NCBI RefSeq assembly: GCF_014642735.1
Contig: NZ_BMIV01000005.1
Location: forward strand, 1-64,000
Length of the DNA: 64,000 nucleotides
From: Paracoccus acridae
GTDB taxonomy: Bacteria; Pseudomonadota; Alphaproteobacteria; Rhodobacterales; Rhodobacteraceae
Direction of reading: 5' to 3'
How positions within the stretch are numbered: the first letter of the stretch is position 1; every line of letters starts with the position of its first letter. Under the pieces are notes generated by a model, which ran no database searches, was not told the DNA's origin, and worked only from the letters and a program-made list of their open reading frames with translations. The position numbers and the translations under genes were made by a program. Below, piece after piece: positions 1 to 9,593 of this stretch.

Positions 1-66
<66 letters not shown>

Positions 67-79
67 ACATTCCCCATCA

Positions 80-106
80 AGCCCTCGCCAAACGCGAGGG
101 CTTTCT
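80..106 (+). terminator. rho-independent terminator of the tRNA
   Basis: A perfect 9-bp stem AGCCCTCGC / GCGAGGGCT encloses the loop CAAAC, followed by TTTCT. It lies 14 bases after the tRNA CCA, the expected place for the end of the tRNA transcript. Confidence 0.75.
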
Positions 107-960
107 GCGTTCGGGTGGCAGGCGCCGTGCAGGTCAACCGCCAGACGCGTGCCGCCGCCTTCGATCTCGACCGGCACCAGGACGATCTTCTCCACCAAGG
201 CTCGCAGCGCCTCCTTCGCTTGCTCCTGTCTCTGGGCATCGGAAAGACCTCGGATCAACTGGCCGACGCAGGCGCGGTAGGTCTTCGCCAGCGCCGGATG
301 GAAACGCACCGGATCGGGAGCAGGCGCCGAAGACGGCACGCTTTCTAGTTCCTTGCGCCGTGCATCGAGCGCGATCATCCGGTCCTTCACCTGCTCGGCA
401 GGCACCCCGGCGATGCTTGCGTCGACCAGCTTCTTGTGATCGCCGGTGACTTGACGCAGTTCTTTCTCCAGACCCGCGCGTCCGGCATCCGCCCTAGTCT
501 GAAGGCGGTTGCGCTCAGCCGCATATTCCTCACAGAAGATCCGCACCGCCTCTTCATCCATCAGGTGATGCTCGAGAGCCTCCAGGACCGAGTGCTCCAG
601 CACCTCGCGGCGGATCGTCGTCATGTTGGTGCAGGTCGCAGCGCCCTTGTTGCGCGCTGCCGAGCAGCCGAACGCCTCTTTGTTCTGCTCGGCCAAGTGC
701 GGGCATATAGTTCTTGCAGAGCTGCGCCACAGACTCCTCGGGTCATCAGCGCCTCGTGCAGCCCGTCCAGCTCGATCTCCTCTACCGCGGCCTTCCGTAG
801 TCCCGGCATACCGGTGCAGACCGCCGGTCCTTTCTGCTTGGCATTTGCGCAGTTGTAGCCTTTGGAGCGCCCGCTGCCGCTCACGATCAGCGCGCCGCAC
901 TGTCTCACTGCAGCAGCCCCCCAGAGCAGATACTTGCGCCGTCGGGCCGCACCCCATGCG

Positions 961-1332
961 CCGAGTGCCTGCCGATCCGGACCCTCCGCCTGCGTCATGG
1001 CCTTCTTGGTGGCGCGCTGTCGGCCGCCTCCTGGCTACCCTCGAGATGCCCGGCAAAGGCCTGTGCCCTGGCGATCTGCGTGGCAGTCGGTGCCGGCAGA
1101 ACCTGGGCATCCTGGACGATCGCCGAAGCTTCCCTTCAGAGGGCCCCTCTGGCCCTGGCCGCGCGCCATCCGTGCGGCGCCGGACAGGCCGCGATACGGC
1201 ACCGCAGGGCAGTGATGTCACTGCTGATCCAGCTGTCCCATCGGGCTGGAGAATATCTGCCCGATCGGATAGCACCGATGGTGAGGCTGTCGCCCCGGGC
1301 ATTGCAGCCGGGATGAAACTGGAAGGCCATGC
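961..1332. other. stretch without a recognisable gene
   Basis: This is high-GC sequence between the recombinase remnant and the iron transporter. Short open frames exist on both strands, but none has a convincing ribosome site or a recognisable domain. It probably belongs to the decayed mobile element. Confidence 0.5.
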
Positions 1333-2399
1333 ATGATTGCCGATCCGGCATATACGCTTGAACTTGAACATGTGTCGCGGCATTTCGATGGCCGGGCCGT
1401 CTTGTCGGACATCTCGCTTGCGATCCCTCCTGGCAGGATCACCTGCCTTCTGGGGCAATCCGGATGTGGCAAATCGACGCTGCTCAGGATCATTTCCGGC
1501 GTGGACCGTCCCGACCCTGGCGGCCGCATCTTTCTGGGCGGGAGGGAGGTGGCCGGTCCGGGGCATTTCGTCGAACCCGAAAACCGCCGGATTGGGTTCA
1601 TGTTTCAGGATTATGCCCTGTTTCCCCATCTGACCGTCGCCGACAACCTGGCCTTCGGCCTGCGCCATCTGTCCCGGCAACAGCGTCGGGAGCGCGTGGT
1701 CGAGGTGGTCGAACGGATCGGCCTCGCGCATCTGCTTGACCGTTATCCCCATTCCCTGTCCGGGGGCGAACGCTTGCGCCGCAGCCGGCCGTTCTGCTGA
1801 TGGACGAGCCGTTTTCGAACCTGGACCAGGGCCTGCGGGAAAGGGTGCGCCGGGAAACGGTCGACACCCTGCGCAAGACCGGCACCACGGCCATCATGGT
1901 CACCCATGACCCGCAAGAGGCGCTTGCCGTGGGCGACCTGATCGTGCTGATGCGCGATGGACGGATCGAACAGGCCGGCACGCCGTTCCAGATCTATGAC
2001 CAGCCCTGCTCGGCCTATGCGGCCGAATTCATGGGACCCTGCAACCGCCTGACGGGCATCTGGTCCAAGGGGCGGATCGAGACGCCCATCGGCACCTTCC
2101 TGGCCGATCTGGACTTGCCCGATGGGGCCTTGGCACTTGCCTGCATCCGCCCCCAGGCGCTGTCGATCGGTCCCGACGGGCAGGGCATCTCGGCCCGGAT
2201 CATGGGCAAGACCTTCACGGGGGAAAGCGAACAGATCGACATCATGGTCCATCCGCTTGCCCAGACGTTGCGGATGCATTCCCATGTGCGCATCCCGATG
2301 GCGATCGGCGAGAAGGTCAGCCTGCAGCTGAACGGCGCCCAGATCCATGTCTTCCCGGATGACCCCGAAGGCGAAAGCCATCCGGTCGTACAAAGTTGA
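1333..2399 (+). pseudogene. fbpC: ferric iron ABC transporter ATPase, frameshifted
   Basis: The first frame (1333-1800) carries Walker A GQSGCGKST (residues 41-49), the Q-loop near FMFQDYALFPH and the signature start LSGGE, then shifts and stops. The second frame resumes with LAPQPAVLLMDEP (Walker B), the switch histidine in VTHD and a regulatory C-terminal domain to 2399. Compared with the family, the QQRVALAR stretch after LSGGE is missing, about 25 bases, which both deletes residues and shifts the frame. The start has GGAAGG upstream. fbpA and fbpB follow, so it would have powered periplasmic Fe3+ uptake. A sequencing or assembly error is the alternative; otherwise the importer needs an ATPase from elsewhere. 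Confidence 0.82.
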
Positions 2400-2474
2400 C
2401 GAAAAAACTAGACTAACCCGCGCTGCCTGACATATGACCCCCTTGGACAGATTCACAGGTTTTCGAGAGGTCAC

Positions 2475-3500
2475 ATGAAAACTGCACCGGTCGTCATTCG
2501 CATCGCCCTGGCATCCACCACCATGCTTGCCGCCATGGGCGCGGCCCAGGCCCAGGAGCTGAACCTCTACACTTCGAGAGAGCCGGGCCTTGTCGAGCCT
2601 CTGCTGGCAGCCTTCACCGAGTCCACGGGCATCAAGGTGAACACGGTCTTCCTCAAGGACGGGTTGGCGGAACGCGTGGCCTCCGAGGGCGAAAGCTCTC
2701 CGGCGGATCTGCTGATGGCGGTCGATGCCGGAAACCTGGCCGACCTTGCGGACAAGGGCCTGACCCAGCCGGTCGACTCCGAGGTCCTGGAAGCGGCCGT
2801 CCCGGAAAACCTGCGCGATCCCGAAAACCAGTGGTTCGCCCTGTCGATGCGCGCCCGGGTGATCTATGCGGCCAAGGATCTGGACGTGGACCAGATCACC
2901 TATGAAAGCCTGGCCGACCCGGAATGGAAGGGCCGCATCTGCATCCGGTCGGGCCAGCATCCCTACAACACCGCGCTTTTCTCGGCCTTCATGTCGCATC
3001 ACGACGCGGCGCAGACCGAGGAATGGCTGACCGGCCTCAAGGCCAATCTGGCACGGCAGGCGGGCGGCGGCGACCGCGACGGGGCCAAGGACATCCTGGG
3101 CGGCATCTGCGATATCGCCATTGCGAATTCCTATTACGTCGGCCTGATGCAGTCGGGTCGGGGCGGCGACGAACAGCGCGCCTGGGGCGATGCGATCAAG
3201 GTGATCCTTCCGACCTTCGAGGATGGTGGCACCCATGTGAACATCAGCGGCGCGGCCGTCGCCAAGCACGCACCGAACCGCGAACAGGCCGTGCAACTGC
3301 TGGAATACCTGGTCTCGGACGAGGCGCAGAAGATCTATGCCGAGGCGAATTTCGAATATCCGGTCAAGCCCGGTGCCGCGGTCGATCCGATCATCGCGTC
3401 CTTCGGCGAATTGCAGGTTGACCCGACCCCGCTGACCGAAATCGTGACGAACCGCAAGAAAGTCAGCGAACTGGTTGACCGTGTCGGCTTCGACAACTGA
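2475..3500 (+). CDS. fbpA: Fe3+ ABC transporter substrate-binding protein
   Basis: A 341-residue periplasmic binding protein with a Sec signal peptide (residues 1 to about 27, ending AAQA|QE). It is of the ferric-binding FbpA/AfuA type: the mature start LNLYTSREP, the segment RICIRSGQHPYNTALFSAF, and the paired tyrosines of ANSYYVGLM that in this family coordinate iron. The start is fixed by GAGAGG upstream of ATG 2475. It lies 75 bases after the broken ATPase gene and overlaps the permease start, so the three form one transport operon. No iron-responsive operator could be identified with confidence in the 75-base gap. Confidence 0.9.
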   Translation: MKTAPVVIRIALASTTMLAAMGAAQAQELNLYTSREPGLVEPLLAAFTESTGIKVNTVFLKDGLAERVASEGESSPADLLMAVDAGNLADLADKGLTQPVDSEVLEAAVPENLRDPENQWFALSMRARVIYAAKDLDVDQITYESLADPEWKGRICIRSGQHPYNTALFSAFMSHHDAAQTEEWLTGLKANLARQAGGGDRDGAKDILGGICDIAIANSYYVGLMQSGRGGDEQRAWGDAIKVILPTFEDGGTHVNISGAAVAKHAPNREQAVQLLEYLVSDEAQKIYAEANFEYPVKPGAAVDPIIASFGELQVDPTPLTEIVTNRKKVSELVDRVGFDN

Positions 3501-5199
3501 CGCACGCGGCGGGGAATCCCCCCGCCGCCCCTTGTCCGCCGTGGCATTCGCCACGGCCTCCGCCCTCCTGCGCCCGCGCGGGGGGGCTTGGGCCATGGCA
3601 AGCGTGCTGATCGCGGCGCTGACCCTGGTGCCCATCCTGGCCCTGGCTTGGCAGGCGGCCCAGGGTTCCGAAGGCTTGTGGTCCCATCTGTCCCGCCACG
3701 TTCTTCCCCATGCCTTGGGCCAGACGCTGATCCTGATGGCAGGGGTCGGCTTTCTGACCGCCGCGATCGGCACAGGCATTGCCTGGCTGGTCACCGCATA
3801 TGACTTTCCCGGCCGCCGTTCGCTGGAATGGGCACTTCTGCTGCCGCTGGCCGTGCCGACCTATATCATCGCCTATGCCTATCTGGACATGCTGCACCCC
3901 CTGGGACCGTTCCAGTCGGCGATCAGGGCGGTGCTGGGCTTTGACAGCCCGCGGGATTTCCGCCTGCCCGACATCCGGTCCATGACCGGGGCGATCCTGC
4001 TGCTGGGCCTTGTGCTGTATCCTTACGTTTATCTGCCGGTGCGGGCGATGTTCATGACCCAGGCCGCGAACCTGGTCGAGGTCGCCCATACCCTTGGCAC
4101 GCCCCGGCGCCATATCCTGTGGCGTGTCGCGTTGCCCCTGGCGCGTCCGGCCATTGCCGTCGGTGTCAGCCTGGCCCTGATGGAGACGCTGAACGACATC
4201 GGCGCATCCGAATTCCTGGGCGTCCGTTCGCTGACGATCTCGGTCTATACCACCTGGGTCACGCGATCCGACCTGGCGGGGGCCGCGCAGATCGCGCTGG
4301 CGATGCTGGTGCTGGTGGTCGCGCTGATCACCCTGGAACGCTGGGCGCGCCGGAAGCAGCGCTATTCCGTCAGCGCGCAGCGCGCCCGCAGCATGTCCCG
4401 CCAGCCGCTGAAGGGCACGGCCCGCTGGATGGCCATGGGCCTTTGCCTGCTTCCGGTGCTGCTGGGCTTCGTGCTGCCCGCCAGCCATCTGGCGATCGAG
4501 GCCTGGGAACGGTTCCAGTTCGCCGGCCTGTCCGCCCGCCTTGTGACCGAGGCGTGGAACACCTTTGCCCTGTCCGCCCTGGCGACCGTCGCCGTGCTGC
4601 TTTGCGGGCTTGTCGTCGCCTATACGGCGCGCCTCTTTCCGCAGCGGGGAATGCAGGCCGTTCACCGGATGGCATCGCTGGGCTATGCCATGCCGGGCAC
4701 GATCCTGGCGCTTGGCATCCTGATCGCGGCCGGGGGGTTCGACCGCTGGATCGGGCGGATGATCAAGGACGGGCTGGGGGTGGATCCCGGTCTGGTGCTG
4801 ATCGGATCGGGGCTGGCGCTGGGCTATGCCTATCTTGCGCGCTTCCTTGCGATCTCGATCGGTTCGGTCGAGGCGGGGCTCAGCCGGATCCCGCGCAGCT
4901 ATGACCAGTCGGCGCGCACCCTGGGACATGGGATCGGCGGCACGCTGCGCCATGTCCACCTGCCGCTTTCCAGGGCGGCCCTGGCTGCGGGCGGGTTGCT
5001 GGTGTTCGTGGATTGCATGAAGGAACTGTCCGCGACGCTGTTGCTGCGGCCCTTGAACTTTGAGACGCTGGCCACGCATCTTTACGGGGAAGCCGCCCGC
5101 GGCACCTATGAGGAAGCCGCCATCGCGGCCCTGGCCATCGTCGTGGTGGGCATCCTGCCGGTGATCCTGCTGGCGCGGGTCGGCCGCGGCATCCAATAG
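3481..5199 (+). CDS. fbpB: Fe3+ ABC transporter permease (fused double-domain)
   Basis: An inner-membrane permease of about 572 residues with two homologous halves, each with several membrane spans and an EAA-type loop (for example EVAHTLGTPRRHILWRVALP in the first half and SARTLGHGIGGTLRHVHLP in the second). This double-domain layout is characteristic of FbpB-type ferric permeases. GTG 3481 is chosen as start; TTG 3475 is an alternative. It overlaps the end of fbpA by 20 bases, implying translational coupling. Its partner ATPase is frameshifted in this sequence. Confidence 0.88.
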   Translation: MSASTTDARGGESPRRPLSAVAFATASALLRPRGGAWAMASVLIAALTLVPILALAWQAAQGSEGLWSHLSRHVLPHALGQTLILMAGVGFLTAAIGTGIAWLVTAYDFPGRRSLEWALLLPLAVPTYIIAYAYLDMLHPLGPFQSAIRAVLGFDSPRDFRLPDIRSMTGAILLLGLVLYPYVYLPVRAMFMTQAANLVEVAHTLGTPRRHILWRVALPLARPAIAVGVSLALMETLNDIGASEFLGVRSLTISVYTTWVTRSDLAGAAQIALAMLVLVVALITLERWARRKQRYSVSAQRARSMSRQPLKGTARWMAMGLCLLPVLLGFVLPASHLAIEAWERFQFAGLSARLVTEAWNTFALSALATVAVLLCGLVVAYTARLFPQRGMQAVHRMASLGYAMPGTILALGILIAAGGFDRWIGRMIKDGLGVDPGLVLIGSGLALGYAYLARFLAISIGSVEAGLSRIPRSYDQSARTLGHGIGGTLRHVHLPLSRAALAAGGLLVFVDCMKELSATLLLRPLNFETLATHLYGEAARGTYEEAAIAALAIVVVGILPVILLARVGRGIQ

Positions 5200-5261
5200 G
5201 GCGACATGCCCTTGCGATGCCTGCGGGACCCTTCAGGAACAGGGGCAGGTCGAAAGGGGCG

Positions 5262-5972
5262 TCAACGGTCGATCCCGTCCAGCCAGGCATCGACGGCCGG
5301 ACCCAGGGCCTCGACGATGGCCTGGACACCGGCGGCGTCGGGATGCAGGCCGTCGTCCTGCATCAGATCTTCCAGGCTTTCGCCCGCCTTGTATTGTTCC
5401 GTGATGGGTGCCAGCAGGTCGGGATACAGCACGGCGCCATGCTGTTGCGCGACTTCCGGGAACATGGCCGCGAAATCCCGTTGGAACTCGGGCCCGAAAT
5501 TGCCGGGGGCGGACAGGCCGACCAGCATCGCAGGCACGCCTTCGGCCTTCAGGCGCGTCAGGATCGCGTCCAGGTTGGCGCGGCTGGTCGCCGGGTCGAT
5601 GCCGCGCAGCAGGTCGTTGCCGCCAAGCGCCACGATCATCGCATCGGGTTCATCGGCCAGCGTCCAGTCCAGCCGCGACAATCCGCCCGCCGTGGTGTCC
5701 CCGCTGACGCCTGCGTTGATCACGATCACGTCATGGCCGGCCTTCCGCAGCCAGTCCTGCAATCGCGGCACCAGCCCCTGATCGGCGGGCAGGCCATAGC
5801 CCTGGGTCAGCGAATCCCCAAGCGCCACCAGCCGAAACGGCTCCTGGGCCGAGGCAACCACGGGCGCGGCCAGCAGACCGAGCGCCAGGAAGATCCCGCG
5901 CCAGCCTGGCTTGTTCGCGCGCCGCCAAGGCTTAGATGGCAGGAAATGCACGTTTAAGGGAAGAATGGTCAT
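5262..5972 (-). CDS. tesA: arylesterase / acyl-CoA thioesterase I, GDSL family
   Basis: About 236 residues: a signal-type N-terminus ending ASAQE, then the SGNH/GDSL hydrolase blocks GDSLTQGYG (nucleophile serine), NAGVSGDT, GGNDLLRG and DGLHPD (catalytic Asp and His). The family hydrolyses acyl-thioesters, lysophospholipids and aryl esters in the periplasm. It is transcribed divergently from the YbbA/YbbP ABC genes, the same arrangement as tesA-ybbA-ybbP in Escherichia coli. ATG 5972 overlaps the neighbour's start; GTG 5951 would give a shorter leader and is an alternative. Confidence 0.9.
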   Translation of the reverse strand: MTILPLNVHFLPSKPWRRANKPGWRGIFLALGLLAAPVVASAQEPFRLVALGDSLTQGYGLPADQGLVPRLQDWLRKAGHDVIVINAGVSGDTTAGGLSRLDWTLADEPDAMIVALGGNDLLRGIDPATSRANLDAILTRLKAEGVPAMLVGLSAPGNFGPEFQRDFAAMFPEVAQQHGAVLYPDLLAPITEQYKAGESLEDLMQDDGLHPDAAGVQAIVEALGPAVDAWLDGIDR

Positions 5973-6669
5973 GATGGGTCCGGTTTTGTCGCTGAGGGAT
6001 GTCCACCTGACCCTGCAGGGCAATGCCGGGCCGGTCGCGATCTTGCGGGGCATTTCGCTGGATGTCCACCGGGGCGAGACCCTGGGCCTGGTCGGGCCGT
6101 CCGGCTCGGGCAAGTCGTCCCTGCTGATGCTGATGGGCGGCCTGGAACGGGCGACCGGCGGCACGGTGCAGGCTTTGGGTCATGACATGACAGCGCTGGA
6201 CGAAGACGCGCTTGCCCGGTTCCGGCGCGGCCGGATGGGCGTGGTCTTCCAGTCCTTCCACCTGATCCCGACGATGACCGCGCTTGAAAACGTCGCCACG
6301 CCCCTGGAACTGGCGGGCCAGTCCGACGCCTTCGACCGCGCGGCGGATGAATTGCGGGCCGTGGGGCTGGGCGCGCGGATGGATCATTATCCTGCGCAGA
6401 TGTCGGGTGGCGAACAGCAGCGGGTGGCACTGGCCCGCGCGGCTGCGCCCCGGCCCGCGATCCTTCTGGCGGACGAACCCACGGGCAATCTGGACGGCAC
6501 CACCGGAGAGGCGATCATGGATTCGCTGTTCGGTTTGCGCGACCGGCACGGGGCGACCCTGGTTCTGGTCACGCACGCGTCCGATCTGGCGCTGCGCTGC
6601 GACCGCGTCATGCGCCTGCGCGACGGCCGGATCGAAGGCGAGGATCGTCAGCAGCAGGCGGCCCAATGA
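5971..6669 (+). CDS. ybbA: YbbA-type ABC transporter ATPase
   Basis: A 232-residue ATPase of the LolD/MacB-like family with Walker A GPSGSGKSS, Q-loop FQSFHLIP, signature MSGGEQQRVALARA and Walker B ILLADEPTGNLD. ATG 5971 is chosen because AAGGGAAG ends seven bases upstream; 5965 would be too close. The stop overlaps the permease start (ATGA), so ATPase and permease are coupled. It is divergent from tesA. The family works with large FtsX-type permeases, and the substrate is not certain. Confidence 0.92.
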   Translation: MMGPVLSLRDVHLTLQGNAGPVAILRGISLDVHRGETLGLVGPSGSGKSSLLMLMGGLERATGGTVQALGHDMTALDEDALARFRRGRMGVVFQSFHLIPTMTALENVATPLELAGQSDAFDRAADELRAVGLGARMDHYPAQMSGGEQQRVALARAAAPRPAILLADEPTGNLDGTTGEAIMDSLFGLRDRHGATLVLVTHASDLALRCDRVMRLRDGRIEGEDRQQQAAQ

Positions 6670-9176
6670 CGCCCGGCTGGCGCATCGCCCGGCGCGAATT
6701 GCGAGGCGGCCTGTCGGGCTTCTGGATCTTTCTTCTGTGCCTGACGCTGGGCGTGGGTGCCATCGCCGCAGTCGGATCGGTGCGCGCGGCGCTTGAATCG
6801 GGGCTTGCGCGGCAGGGGTCGGTGCTGCTGGGGGGCGACGCCGCGCTGCGCCTGACCTATCGCCTTGCCACCGATGCCGAACGCGACTGGATGGCGGACC
6901 ATGCCCGGCAGGTGTCCGAGGTGGTGGATTTCCGGTCCATGGCCGTGGTGGGCGAGGATCGCGCCCTGACCCAGGTGAAGGGCATCGACGATGCCTGGCC
7001 GCTGCGGGGGCAGGCCCGGTTCGAGCCGCCCCTGACCGTGGCCGAGGTCCTGGCAGGCCGCGACGGTCTGCCGGGCGCGGCGATGGATCCGCTTCTGATC
7101 GACCGGCTGGGCTTGCGGATCGGCGACCGCTTTCGCCTTGGGGTGCAGGATTTCGTGCTGACCGCCGCGCTGACCCGCGAACCCGACGCGCTGAGCGGCA
7201 GCTTCGGCCTTGGCCCGCGCACGCTTGTCGCCACCCGGGCGCTGGCGGATTCGGGGCTGCTGTCGCCGGGCACGCTGTTCGAATCCAGCTATCGCCTGAC
7301 GTTGCGCCCGGGCGACAGCCTCGATGGGCTGCGGGCCGAAGCGACCCAGTATTTCGATGCCGGGATGCGATGGCGCGACAGCCGCCGGGGCGCGCCAGGG
7401 GTGGAAACCTTCGTCGAACGGCTGGGATCGTTCCTGGTCCTGGTGGGTCTTGCCGGGCTGGCCGTGGGCGGCGTGGGCGTGTCGGCGGCGGTGCGCAGCT
7501 ATCTGGACGCGAAAACCCCGGTCATTGCCACGCTGAAGACCCTGGGGGCCGAAGGGCGGACGATCTTCGCGATCTATTTCCTCCAGATCGGCGCACTGAC
7601 CCTGCTGGGGGTTCTTGCGGGGCTGGCCCTGGGGGGGCTTGCGCCCCTGGCCGCAGCCCCCTGGCTGCAATCGCGCCTGCCGATCCCGGCCGAGTTCACG
7701 CTTCATATTGCCCCCCTGGCCGAGGCCGGGGCCTATGGCATCCTGACCGCGCTGATCTTCACCCTGCTGCCGCTGGCCCGCGTCGAACGGGTGCGTGCGG
7801 CTGCCCTGTTCCGGGGCATCGGCGCCGATGCCCGAACCTGGCCCCGCAAGCGGCATCTGGCGGCGCTGGCGGCTGCGGTGCTGGCGCTGATCGGAACGGC
7901 GGCGTCGCTGGCCTCGCTGCCGTGGCTGGCCTTGTCGGTGGCGGGCGGGGTGGTCGCGGCGCTTGCGGCGCTGTGGCTGGCGGCGCAGGGATTGCGCGCC
8001 CTTGCCCGGCGGCTGGCGCGCCAGCCCGCCCTGCGCGGACGCCCCGTGCTGCGGCTGGCGGTGGCGGCGGTCGGCAATCCGCGCGAAGGCGTGGCGGCGG
8101 TCGTCCTGTCGCTGGGTCTGGGCCTGTCGGTGCTGGCCACGGTGGGCCAGATCGACGCCAACATGCGCCGCGCCATCGCGGCCGAACTGCCCGACCAGGC
8201 GCCGTCCTTCTTCTTCATCGATATCCAGCCCGACCAGTTGGCGGGCGTTCTTGACCGGCTGGACGGCGATCCGGGCGTGGGGGCTGTCGATACCGCGCCC
8301 TCGCTGCGCGGGATCGTCACCGCCATCAACGACATTCCCGCCCGCGACTGGGGCGACCATTGGGTGCTGCGAGGCGACCGCGGCGTCAGCCACGCCGCCG
8401 CGCCGCCCCCCGGCACGGAACTGACCGCCGGCGAGTGGTGGCCCGAGGATTACGCTGGCCCCCCGCTGATCAGCTTTGGCGCGGACGAGGCCGCAGAGAT
8501 CGGCCTGTCGCTGGGGGACCGGGTGACGGTGAACATCCTGGGTCGCGACATCACCGGCACCGTCGCGAATTTGAGGCGCCTTGATTTCCGCAGCGGCGGG
8601 ATCGGCTTCGTGATGATCTTCGACAGCGCCGCCCTGGCCGGCGCCCCCCAGACCCATATCGCCACCGTTCATACCGATCCCGCATCCGAAGCTGCGATCC
8701 TGCGCGATATCGGCGCGGCCTTTCCGAACGTCACCGCGATCCGCGTGCGCGACGTGGCCGACCGCGTGGCCGAGGCGATGGGCGCCCTTGCATCCGCCAC
8801 GTCGCTTGCGGCGCTTGCGGTGCTGGCGACGGGCTTTGTCGTGCTGATTGGCGCTGCGGCGGCAGGCGAACGCGCCCGCGTATTCGAGGTGGCTGTGCTG
8901 AAGACCCTGGGCGCCACGCGGGCCACGGTGCTGGCAAGCTTTGCCCTGCGATCCGCGCTGATGGGCGCGGCGGCCGGGCTGGTCGCGGTTCTGGTCGCCG
9001 CCCTGTCAGCCTGGGCGATCCTGACGCAGGTGATGGAACTGGACTATCGCTTTGCCCCCGGATCCGCGCTGGCGGTCATTGCGGGGGGCGTGCTGGCCAC
9101 CTTGGCCGCGGGCCTGGTCTTTGCCCTTCGTCCCCTGTCGGCCCGTCCCGCCCGCGTGCTGCGCGCGCAGGAATAA
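6666..9176 (+). CDS. ybbP: YbbP-type FtsX-family ABC permease
   Basis: An 836-residue inner-membrane protein: an N-terminal span, a large periplasmic domain, three spans around residues 255-370, a further hydrophobic block near 395-445, a second periplasmic domain, and three C-terminal spans. FtsX-type cores recur twice (AVLKTLGA in the second, LKTLGAEGRT in the first). It partners YbbA, with which it overlaps by four bases. The length suits the YbbP family. The export substrate is unknown; genetic linkage with the lipase-like TesA suggests a lipid or envelope role, which is an inference. Confidence 0.9.
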   Translation: MTPGWRIARRELRGGLSGFWIFLLCLTLGVGAIAAVGSVRAALESGLARQGSVLLGGDAALRLTYRLATDAERDWMADHARQVSEVVDFRSMAVVGEDRALTQVKGIDDAWPLRGQARFEPPLTVAEVLAGRDGLPGAAMDPLLIDRLGLRIGDRFRLGVQDFVLTAALTREPDALSGSFGLGPRTLVATRALADSGLLSPGTLFESSYRLTLRPGDSLDGLRAEATQYFDAGMRWRDSRRGAPGVETFVERLGSFLVLVGLAGLAVGGVGVSAAVRSYLDAKTPVIATLKTLGAEGRTIFAIYFLQIGALTLLGVLAGLALGGLAPLAAAPWLQSRLPIPAEFTLHIAPLAEAGAYGILTALIFTLLPLARVERVRAAALFRGIGADARTWPRKRHLAALAAAVLALIGTAASLASLPWLALSVAGGVVAALAALWLAAQGLRALARRLARQPALRGRPVLRLAVAAVGNPREGVAAVVLSLGLGLSVLATVGQIDANMRRAIAAELPDQAPSFFFIDIQPDQLAGVLDRLDGDPGVGAVDTAPSLRGIVTAINDIPARDWGDHWVLRGDRGVSHAAAPPPGTELTAGEWWPEDYAGPPLISFGADEAAEIGLSLGDRVTVNILGRDITGTVANLRRLDFRSGGIGFVMIFDSAALAGAPQTHIATVHTDPASEAAILRDIGAAFPNVTAIRVRDVADRVAEAMGALASATSLAALAVLATGFVVLIGAAAAGERARVFEVAVLKTLGATRATVLASFALRSALMGAAAGLVAVLVAALSAWAILTQVMELDYRFAPGSALAVIAGGVLATLAAGLVFALRPLSARPARVLRAQE

Positions 9177-9221
9177 CCGACGGGGATCGTCATGGCCCCG
9201 ACTTGACCGGGACCATGGTCA

Positions 9222-9404
9222 TCAAAGCTCTGACGACGGCTTGCGCAGTTCCGGCTTGGTCGGGTCCCTGTATCCCGCATGTTCGTCGGCGGGAACGGTG
9301 TGTCCGGTGTCCCGCGTCGTTCCCCGCACGCCGTCCGGCAGGACGCCCTCGTTCTTCGGGGGGCGATCGTCGCGGGTCGTCTGGATGTCCTTGTCCTGGG
9401 CCAT
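9222..9404 (-). CDS. small hydrophilic protein, unknown function
   Basis: A 60-residue, highly charged protein beginning MAQDKDIQTTRDD and ending KPSSEL, with no membrane segment or recognised domain. A near-perfect ribosome site, GGAGG, lies seven bases before ATG 9404, and codon use fits the genome, which favours a real gene. It is proline- and aspartate-rich and probably disordered. I do not recognise it. It stands alone between ybbP and the gene at 9594. Confidence 0.62.
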   Translation of the reverse strand: MAQDKDIQTTRDDRPPKNEGVLPDGVRGTTRDTGHTVPADEHAGYRDPTKPELRKPSSEL

Positions 9405-9593
9405 GGTTTTCCTCCGGGTGTTCCTTGAGCCAGCGGCCACCGGGACGGCCGGCCACGGACAGGCAAAACGATGCCGGGGCGGCTTTTGTTCCTGATCCGC
9501 AGGGGCGCGGGCCGATGACGCAGGGCCGTAAACCCTATCTTAAGGGGCATCCTCTAGGCATGTTTTCAGCCGCATCGCCGCAGGATTCGCCGC

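Noticed and set aside
2400..2474. Iron-responsive operator (Fur, Irr or RirA type) before fbpA
   Set aside because: No palindrome or known box could be recognised with confidence in the gap.
1743..3794. 683-codon minus-strand frame across the iron-transport genes
   Set aside because: Antisense to fbpC, fbpA and fbpB, which have clear family motifs.
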